Shown here: positions 55,668-64,000 of the stretch, in pieces
Position numbering within the stretch: position 1 is the stretch's first letter
Layout of the letters: each line of letters begins with the position of its first letter
DNA from: Miscanthus floridulus
Taxonomy: Eukaryota > Streptophyta > Magnoliopsida > Poales > Poaceae
Length of the DNA: 64,000 bases
NCBI RefSeq assembly: GCF_019320115.1
Contig: NC_089598.1
Span: 29,575,069 to 29,639,068, forward strand
Direction of reading: 5' to 3'
Notes under the pieces: model-generated
What the model saw: only the letters and a program-made list of their open reading frames with translations
Told to the model about the DNA's origin: nothing
The model's database searches: none
Translations under genes and position numbers: made by a program

Positions 55668-56856
55668 TGTCGGTGTTTCGAACAAACACCAACTAGTAAA
55701 TTTATAATTGTTGTGTGTTAGGCTCGGATGGTGTACTAAAGAACACAAGGTTTATACTAGTTTGGGAAGAATGTCCCTATGTCCAATTCACTGCTGCTCA
55801 TGTTATTAGTACCAAAAAAGGTTCGTAGTAGGGGGTACAAATGGTCGAGAGAGGGATAGGTCCTAAGTCTCTGATGGAAAGGTTGAAAGGACGCCAAGAG
55901 CTTGGTTGCTGCTTGACTGTGTGTTGTGTATGGAATTGATCCATCCCAAAGTTGGTCGTCCTGCCCTCCCTTTTATAGACCAAGGGGGGAGTAGGGGTTT
56001 TAGATGGGAGAAAGAGGAAAAAACAAAGGTAAAGAAGGTCTTTCGAGTGTTCTGGGTCTTCCTTTTCCATTAAGCCTACCCTGCTGACATGGCAGACCAT
56101 GCTAGGGATAGCATGTTCTGTTGATCCTGATAGGGCCAAGCTATGGCTTTGTCTCAGCGAGTGGTCATGTCCCATCCTCCCCTGGTGGACGGTGCGGTGT
56201 GTCAGGGCACCGAGCCATGACTCTACAGGGAGTAGACAAGGAAATGACTATATGCCTATTACTATAGAGGATGTGAGTTCTTCCTTGGATTGTAGTGGTT
56301 GTCGTATGCCTATGTTAGTATCCACGCCCGAGGGCTGATGGCAGCGCCTACAACACTGTAGGACAAAAGTTGGTGCCTACAACACTGTTTGGGCTCTGTT
56401 AGGTTAGTTAAGAGCTTAAAGCGCCCATCCCATCGTATCCTGATGGTACCTTCCTATAGGCATGCAGGGCATGGTCCTTGGTACTATGGTTGAGTCAAAT
56501 GTCCTATCGTACCCTATGCTCATCATCATGAAGGAGCCAGGTGCAGTCGTCGAGCGAGGCGAAGCCAGCCCTTAGACGTCGGGTGGGGCAGAGCCAGCCC
56601 TCAACCGTCGGGTGAGGTGGAGCCCGCTCTTGGATGTTGGGTGGGGCAGAGCCAATCCTTAGACGTTGGGCGAGGCAGAGCTAGCCCTCAGCCATCGGGC
56701 GAGGCAGAGTCTAGCCCTCGGGGGTCGGGCGAGGCGGAACCAAGCTTCCATCATTCGGGCAAGAAGCGTAGTAGCGTTCTTGTCTGATCGGAAGCATCAA
56801 TGTTCAATGGTTATTAGTTCCACCTCATTGGGTACCCCGGTATTAGGTCCTCGACA
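55668..56856 (+). repeat. Tat-type LTR
   Basis: It starts TGTCGGTGTTTCGAACAAAC and ends GGTCCTCGACA. It carries GCCTACAACACTGT twice (56346, 56375), like the solo LTR at 11446, and a run of 29-bp repeats (56540-56750). The leader follows at once with GTAGCCCCCAAG, the usual start after such LTRs. Confidence 0.8.
56540..56750 (+). repeat. 29-bp tandem repeats inside the Tat LTR, six to seven units
   Basis: Units follow the pattern (T/G)CGGG(T/C)GAGGCAGAGCCAGC and CCTTAGACG with variation. A frame reading ARQSLALGGRARR-like repeats through it is not a gene. Confidence 0.8.
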
Positions 56857-57689
56857 GTAGCCCCCAAGCTCCTAGGTAATTCAGATAGAATTGCTCGGGG
56901 GGTATTTTGACTTGCCAGAGGGTGCGCACGAGCCACGGGTGTAGCCCTCGAGCCCTGGGTGGTTTGGGAAGAATCACCCGATGGGTATTTTGATTCACCA
57001 GAGGGTGCGTGCAAGCGCACCCATCGTGTGAAGCCCCTAAACCCCTGGGTGATTTGGATAGAATCACCCGGAGGGTAATTTCGGACCTTCACGGGTATGG
57101 CTGTGAGATTTGGTTTTTGTCAACTGGGTAGTTTAAAGGAAACCCTGGTATCCTGTTCATGGGGATTCGTCCAGGGTTAGCCCGGTTGGGACTTGATCGC
57201 GCATCGAGGTTCCGTTGAGGCTTGTGTGCCTCAGTTCTGGACGCTCATGGGCCCATCCCTTGTTGGGATGGCCATCAAGACTGTTGGGGTGGCCCTTGAA
57301 CTTCTAGGCCCAGGCGGGCTGAAGAAAAGTTTTTTGACCCATATCCCCTCTGTGGGAAAAGAGTCCTGGTCTGCCTGGGGAAGGTGAAACATCCTGTACA
57401 ATTTTGGTGGGAAAGGATAGGGATCGTGGGCGCTTATCCCGCGATGTGATGCGGTGGTGTATCATGGCAGGCTTGGAGACCTAGGTGGGAGGTTGCCCTT
57501 CTTGCATCCGTCACCCTTATAAAACTGAGGGGTTCGCCCCTAGGGTTCCATACTTTGCCTCCTCGCCTTCGCATCAACAACCTCCGCCACCAATCGCCTG
57601 AGCCTCCCACACTTGCATCACAGCCGCCATCAAGCTCACATCTGCCCCCCTCCCAATCATTTCAATGTAGACATGGTGTAGATCCAACA

Positions 57690-58600
57690 TCACCCCTCAG
57701 CACCTAGAGGGCCTTGTTTGCCGTGGCCTCCTTTGCCCGCTGGCCGCCGCCGAGGAGTGGCGGCTGCCCGATGATGAGGACGAGCCATTGCCGCCCAAAG
57801 GGTATGTTGTGTCCTTCGCTCACTTCCACGAGCGGGGATTCACCATACCTGCTCACGAGTTCCTTCGGGGGCTATTGGATTACTACCAAGCGGAGTTGCA
57901 GCACCTTACTCCCAATGGGGTCCAACACATTGCAGCGTTCGTTGTCCTATGGGAGGGATTCCTAGGGATCAGTCCACACTTTGACCTGTGGTGGTATCTC
58001 TTCACTGTCAACCTATCAAAGTAGCGGGTTGGGAAGCAAGAGCTGAGCGTGCCGATGGGATGTGCCAGCATTCATCTCTGCAACAACCAGGTGAACGAAT
58101 ACCCATCAATGTGTCTGTCGACCTCCAACAAGGGGTGGCATTTGTAATGGTTTTATGTCAAGGACGACATAGCTGCCCCCTTGCCGGTGTTCTCCGAGCG
58201 CCTCATCGAAGAGGTCCTAGGGTCGTGAAAGTGGGGTGTCCTGGAGAAAGACAAGAAGAGAATCAAGGACCATCTCGCCGCCCTCTAAATTCTGAAGGAG
58301 AGGGGCGTGAATTGATCGGGGATCATCAGTGCCTACCATACACGGAGGGTAGCGCCATTGATGAGCCACGCGCTTCCCCTGTACCTAATGGGGCTCGGAG
58401 AGTCACTCGAAGGGACGGCGCTTGCCAATGAAGTGCTCCCCCCTCCGAAGTGGTGTAGCGCATCAAGGAGGCGATGGAGCCTTCGAAGGACAATGCCGGC
58501 GTTATCCTTGATTTCATGTATCCGGTGCCGGGGCATCCCCCAATGCGGCAGGAACCGGGGTTCATCAACTTTGTAAGTTCTCTTTCCCCGTGCCTCCTTT
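57690..58600 (+). pseudogene. Tat element 5' ORF (putative gypsy type transposon family, PF04195-like)
   Basis: The main block reads AAAEEWRLPDDEDEPLPPKG, then YVVSFAHFHERGFTIPAHEF, LRGLLDYYQAELQHLTPNGV, and FVVLWEGFLGISPHFDLWWY, then TAG at 58022-58024. Further blocks in other frames continue (VNEYPSMCLSTSNKGW, ERLIEEVLGS, later NAGVILDFMYPVPGHPPMR near 58490-58545). This is the N-terminal domain found upstream of gag in Tat elements. The copy is broken by stops and shifts. Confidence 0.8.
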
Positions 58601-60274
58601 TCACTTGAATTTCTGACCCCCTGATGCTGACCTCGGGAAAGCGGGACCAGATCCTGGCGGTAATGAATCACACCATGGTCGAGTGGGATAGGAAGATGAG
58701 GGAGCTCAAGAGGAAGAAGATGCTACAGAAGTAGCAAGTACGGCAGTGAGGAGAGGAGACAGGCAGTGACGACGATGATAAGGAGGAGGAGGAGTTTGAT
58801 GAGGTAGTTGCTGATGTGGAGTGGGATGTCTTAGAGGGCGAGGATTCACTAATAGGCACCCACTTGTCCATGTAGGGACCCTTCCCGTTCCATGCGGAGG
58901 GAAGTGAGTCCGCGAGGCCGACGGAGATGGGCCGAACCATCGGCCCATCCTCAGGACCAGTGGGAGCCGGCGGATTTGCCGCCACACCTAGGGTGCCGGT
59001 GGAGGACTAGTGGATAGGGGGAGGCAGATCTGCTACCGTGCCTGAGGTGCCGGTGGAGGGGGGCGGCTCCGCTGCCGCACCCCATGAGCCGATGGGGGCG
59101 GACGGATCTACCGCCACGCCTGAGGTCCTGACAGAGAGGGGCGGCTCCGCCACCGCGCCCTCAGAGACAAGGGAGATGGGCCCCAATGCCCGAGAGCAGG
59201 GGGCAGGCTCCAAGCGATCCCTCTAAGACGAGTTGGAGCAGGAATCTAGGGGTTTGTCCCCAAAATGTTCCTACCGCCCAACAACACTAGAGTGGGTCAT
59301 CGATCCCTCTATTTTTTTTGTGTGACCTTATGCCTTTTACCTCTTGCAGACTCTTGCGACGGGGCCATTCTTTGGCGCTGGCGCCCAAGAAGAGTGTTGC
59401 TCTTTAGGTGGAACGGGTGCCACCACCCGACGTCGCTCCTATTTTGGGTAGGAGTGGAGCTGATGTTGCGGTCTTGTTGGCCGGTCAGGCACTGCCAGCG
59501 GTGGCGCCCATGCCCTCGGTGGGTCAAGCAGGCATCGGAGCTGAAGAAGCGCCCTTGGGGGTTGTCGAGCAGACGATGGCCGAGGTGACTCCACCACCTA
59601 CATTGGAGCGGTCGGAGTTATCGCCCGTGCTTGTGGCACCCTTTGTGGTGGGTGTGGCGCCGCAAGCCGAGGCCCCGGCGTCGCAAGTGGAGGTGACCAT
59701 GACCGTGACAAGCCAGGCGTAGCCGGACATAGCCACAGTGGTGTTCGAGGGAGCGACGCAATCCGTACCACCAGCGGCCTAGACGGCGGTGCTCGAGGTA
59801 GGCCGGATAGAGAGGGGCATAACCAGAGGGTCCCCGGGCCTCATGGCGGTGGTGGAAAGGATTAGTGGGGTGTCGCTCGCACGGGGTGAGCCGTTGCTCC
59901 TATGGATGGCTCCTTAGGACCCAATGTTGACTCTCTTCTCGCTCGACGATGCCGCCGAGAGCATGGAGTGGGAGAGTCTCGATGTTGGGTTCTCGGCTAT
60001 GATGGATGCCTTGAGCCAGGCCAGGGGCATCCTATGTGACATCATAGTTCCCACTGGCCGGGTATCTGCTTGATCTTCTCTCTCGCTTTCTTCTTTCTTC
60101 ATATATTTTTGTATTATTGACACTAGTCTTCTTTTTAGTCCCTCATTGCTCATAGCCGGGAGAAGCCCCGGTTCCTCCATGAGTAGAAGGTGGAATGGGA
60201 CCGCCTCACTAAGGAGGCCCGGCTGCGCAGAAACGTGAGCGCCAGCTCACTGCCGCCCAATAGCGAGAAGCCGA
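58601..60274 (+). pseudogene. Low-complexity continuation of the Tat 5' ORF, cut by insertion
   Basis: An acidic stretch (DDDDKEEEEFDEVV, about 58755) is followed by Gly/Pro/Ala-rich repeats of about 60 bp (58985-59170, words such as GCCTGAGGT and GGGCGGCTCCGC). Near 59935-60045 is FSLDDAAESMEWESLDVGFS, then AMMDALSQARGILCD. An intron-like AT-rich gap and RLTKEARLR follow before the Tekay LTR starts. No gag motif is reached. Confidence 0.6.
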
Positions 60275-61080
60275 TGTAACACCCTCGGTGTTACACTGTA
60301 CAGTTTTTGCTAAAACCATGTCATGAGCGTCATGTTTATGTATTATGGCGTGTGGTAAAATGAGAAATTAAATTTTATTGCACTAATTCTCAATTTGAGC
60401 TCTAATTTATTCCTTGTCCAAATACTCTCCAGCACAGCTCAACTCACTATTGTTATCTTGATCCAACTCCATCTCTCGCCATTTCATCTCCTTCTTGATC
60501 CCCGGAGTACGCCCTCAGCACACTCGTAGAGCAAGCCCATGTAGCACGCTTGCAGTACCCTTCACTGGCAAGTTTTGCTAGTGTCATTACTTCGCCGTGT
60601 CATGAATGGCGAGTTAGGCAGCAGCCTCTAGCATGTTGCACGCGTTCTTCAGCAAATGAAGATGACCGACCGCAGCAGCTCGTAGAAATTCGCGTGTCAT
60701 CCATTATTTCTAGACCCACACTAATATACCCAAATAGGATTCACTAGGATCCACCCGGTCATCACGTCCAACAAGCGTCGTGAAGTCTAAGTTGCCCTTC
60801 CAGCACGTCATCTCTCTCCATGTGAGAGCTCCATAGCCACAAAGTCAAATGACAAATTATTGTCATTCACTAATTATTAGCATACCACTTGGCAAGATTT
60901 ATATCTCCATCAATCTCGCAATGCGCCACTGTCCTCTCTCGTTGTTCTTATTGCCCACGCCTTTACTTCGCTTGTTAATCACCTTGCAAAATTATCAGCG
61001 CACGTTGCGCTATGGCTGCCATAGTGTGTCGCGCACGCCAGGCATTTTCCCAGTACCAGCTCCACCTCTAGCCCTACGTC

Positions 61081-61790
61081 TCCTGCCTATAAAGGACACG
61101 CCGCACAACCCTCCCAACATGCCGAGCTCTAGAGCTACGCTCCGCCGCTTACCATCTTACTCCCCAAATCGAGTTCCTATGTTCTTGCCTGAGAAAGCTG
61201 TGCTCTGTCGAACTTCCTTCCTGAGCTGCAATCGGCTAAGGTAGCTAATCTACAAGGATCCCCTCATCTCCTTCTCCATTATTTCCTTAACCTGTAGTCT
61301 CCTTCTCCCTTCTTAATTTAATTAGCACACATACACTCTTTATTGCTGATCAGCCCCGTTGACATGACAAAGACACACTCGAGTCCAAGTCCATCATGAA
61401 TCCACTAGCCCAGTTGACACGTCGAAAGACCAAAGACCCACTCAAGTCCATCACGTGAAATCCAAACACTATTTACAGTAGAAAATAATGTTCATCCGAG
61501 CAGCACGTCATGCACAAGCAGCGCTTTATTACCTTAAGCAAGCTAGTTAGCCACTAACCTTACGACGCGTCGCTGTCGCACCTTTGCTTCTCCTGCCTAT
61601 AAAAGGGTGACACCAAGCTCGCTGCTGTCCTATGTCGCTGCACGCTCCTCTGGCCTCTCTAGTCTCTCTCTCTCTCTCCGAGCTCCAGCTCGCCCTGTCG
61701 ATCTCCCTCTCCGAGCTGTAATCGACCGAGGTAGCTAACCTACAAGGATTCCTTCATTCTCCTTCTCTATTATTTCTAGACTCACAGTCA
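61081..61790 (+). promoter_or_regulatory. Two tandem promoter-like modules in the Tekay-like LTR
   Basis: TCTCCTGCCTATAAAGGACAC (about 61080) and TCTCCTGCCTATAAAAGGGTG (about 61590) are TATA boxes in the same context, 510 bp apart. Each is followed by a similar leader (GCAATCGGCTAAGGTAGCTA at 61228 and GTAATCGACCGAGGTAGCTA at 61718). Transcription would start about 25-35 bases after each TATA box. Which one is used is unknown. Confidence 0.6.
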
Positions 61791-62465
61791 CGTGCTGTTC
61801 AACAAGTCCAATAGCATGATTAGCCTCCCCCAATAATATCATTTTCTTCATCTCTAGAGCTCATTTGAATTTATTTATTGTGAAATAAATTTTGTTAGAT
61901 TCCTAAATTCCTAATCTATCTGTTGGTATATTTTGTTCGTATGGTTCTACGATGTTTTAGGGTTACTTATTAATTCTAGGTTGCTTATTATTATTATGGT
62001 TATTTAGGGAATGACTTTTTGTGATGCATTGGTAGAAATGCTAGCCCTGAAAATTTTGCAGTAGACTCATGATAATATTAGATGCTCTCTATAATTTTTG
62101 TAGCCTCTGAATAGCTAATTATTAAGGTAGCTAACATACCCTAATTTAAAGCATATGAAATCATTTAAGAAATTAGTTGGTATGAGATCAGTACAGCTAC
62201 CTTGTTAGCATGATAAGCGTGTTCTTATTTTAAGAGTTGCGATTGCCTAAATATTAATTATTGCATCATCATCGCTGCATGCATATAGAGAACGAGCCAC
62301 TGGAGATCGTGACCTTTGGCGAGCAGGAGTACGATGAAGTCATCGAAGAGTACGAGGAGGAGATCCTCGTGCAAGAGGACATTCCGGAGCCACCCATCAC
62401 TGACTTTGCTGACACCGCGCCTGCCCAAGGCAAGCCCCGGTGCATAACCCCTATTTTATGATCAC

Positions 62466-62566
<101 letters not shown>

Positions 62567-63817
62567 TGCATTTAAGTTACATATATTTTATGGAAACTAC
62601 ATGCATAAATATATCTACCCATGAGTCCTACTAGTATAGGTCGAGTAGTTGCTATGCTCAAGATGTCGGTAGCATGGGTAACCTGTCGTTACTCACAAAT
62701 AGGTGATAAATATGACCACTCATGATAAAATGGTGGAAAGGAATGGTTGGGTTCTGGTGGGTGTAAAGGGTTGTGTCCTACGGCCAACAGGACATAGCTC
62801 GGTTACACTTTTCCCTGTCTGTGTCAATTAAGGACCGGTTGTTGCATAAGTCTCGAGGCAAGTCATAGATCTATTATCCCGAGCGCATACTTGTGTATGG
62901 GCGCACGAAAAACTCATTGCTCTCATGTCGTGGATCCGGCTCTTTCTAGACCGACTGATTGGAGGCGGAGATGGTGGAGGTCTTTGCACCGCACTGAGTC
63001 CGGGACTCAAGAGTGGGGGCTTGGAGTCCAAGTTTGGATGGGACCTGGACACCCAGGATAGGAAGGTGATAGGTTAGTCCTGCTTGTGCCAAGGGTACAA
63101 GTGGGGCATATGTTTTCGGGGTACCCAGCTAGGGGCATTGATTCACGAATCACCGGGCAATCTGGTATGGCTTGTTTTTGAGTCTAGCACCGTAGTAAGA
63201 ACTGAAAGATGGAAGGAGAAGAAATGGAACCAATTGCTCAACTCTTGCTTGAAAGTAGAACAGATGCTTATATAGACTGGATAGATAATAACTTAATACG
63301 GCCGATAATAATAACATAAATAAGGACTCACTATTAGTATTGTTTTCTGCTAAAATAAACCAACAAACCATAAAGCTTCTCATATTCCTTGGAGTCAAGA
63401 AATTATTCCCACTAGTCGGATAAGTCTTGCGAGTATATTGTGTACTCAGGGTTTATTTACCCCTGTTACAGGTGATGCATGAGAAGTACCTTTGTGTGGA
63501 GGATTCTTCTGGTGGGCTCAGATGGATCCTCGTTCTTATCGCTAGATGTTTATTTTAAATTCTGTTGTTTATCATTCCACACTTTGATATTTGGTATTGT
63601 AATAATATACTTTTAAGAAACTCTGATGTATGAAATGGACAAGTATTATAACTTATTCTCATTATTGGATCCTTGGGAAAAATGTGGATCTTTTGGGTTC
63701 TCCCTTGGGGTGTGCCCAACGGATATCGCTCGTTGTAGCTTGCTTTTGGGGTGCTTAGTGTCTGGTGGAAGACGAGCACCTCTATAAGCATGTTATTTCG
63801 GGCGGTTCTGCCATAGT

Positions 63818-63830
63818 TGGTACCAGAGCC
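63818..63830 (+). other. Primer binding site of the Tekay-like element
   Basis: TGGTACCAGAGCC differs by one base from the initiator-Met tRNA complement TGGTATCAGAGCC. It fixes the LTR end at about 63815. Confidence 0.85.
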
Positions 63831-64000
63831 AATAATGGTTACGAGTTTCATCACTTTTTTTTCAAAAACCTAAAAATTTGACCAACAAAAGTTTTGTGAA
63901 AAGTAGGATGCGATTAAATTATGTAAATAAGTATCAGTCCTAGCAATATGGTCTATCTAGGATAGCGGCACTGGTTTTATCTAATCAATTTCTGCAGGTA

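Larger units (their letters stand above)
55668..60274 (+). mobile_element. Tat/Retand-like gypsy element, 5' part only
   Basis: It comprises an LTR at 55668-56856, a leader with tandem repeats (56857-57085), and an ORF of the putative gypsy type transposon family (57690-58600). A long Pro/Gly/Ala/acidic region then runs until a Tekay-like LTR inserts at 60275. Reverse transcriptase, integrase and the 3' LTR are outside the window or lost. It is inserted in MULE-B. Confidence 0.8.

Noticed and set aside
63818..63830. Possible tRNA-related sequence
   Set aside because: It is only the 13-base primer binding site complement. No cloverleaf can be folded.

Overview
This 64 kb window is nuclear DNA of a grass, most likely a panicoid or Andropogoneae relative of sorghum, sugarcane or Miscanthus. 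The evidence is spliced plant genes with GT-AG introns, a LysM receptor-like gene and a MAIN-like gene of plant type, and grass-typical transposons: a CACTA element with TTTGCCGAGGGC subterminal repeats, SIRE-, Tat- and Tekay-like LTR elements, several Mutator-like elements (MULEs), and many small MITEs. No rRNA, tRNA or CRISPR array was seen.

Layout. 1-15.5 kb is nested retrotransposon debris: a minus-strand Tekay-like LTR split by a SIRE-type solo LTR, a decayed minus-strand SIRE-type copia element (gag to RNase H), a Tat-type solo LTR, a LINE end and a Helitron-like end. 16.05-21.7 kb is a CACTA element whose tnpA-like gene still splices into one open frame. 23-41 kb is the genic island. 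It holds a MAIN/MAIL-type plant mobile domain (PMD) gene (+), a nepenthesin-like aspartic protease (-), a broken TAPT1/POD1 fragment (-) and a complete five-exon LysM GPI-anchored protein gene (-), with MITEs between and inside them. 40.8-55.7 kb is a row of three MULEs. MULE-A carries a PMD gene and a plastid rps7 fragment. MULE-C has a perfect 9-bp target duplication, a decayed transposase and an antisense GRF zinc-finger gene. MULE-B carries two GRF-like genes, a decayed PMD gene and a duplicated SWIM/zinc-knuckle transposase tail. 55.7-64 kb is a Tat-type gypsy element (LTR plus 5' ORF) cut by a Tekay-like element whose 3.5-kb LTR and primer binding site reach the window end.

How it fits together. 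Only three genes look functional: the PMD gene (with a frameshifting 16-bp duplication near its 3' end), the aspartic protease and the LysM gene. The LysM gene has a MULE inserted about 155 bp upstream of its ATG. The most interesting theme is the meeting of a host MAIN-like PMD gene with two transposon-borne PMD genes within 30 kb, and a repeated MULE accessory gene set (transposase, PMD, GRF zinc finger). Statements about families and about codons that were replaced by stops rest on remembered family consensus, not on database searches.
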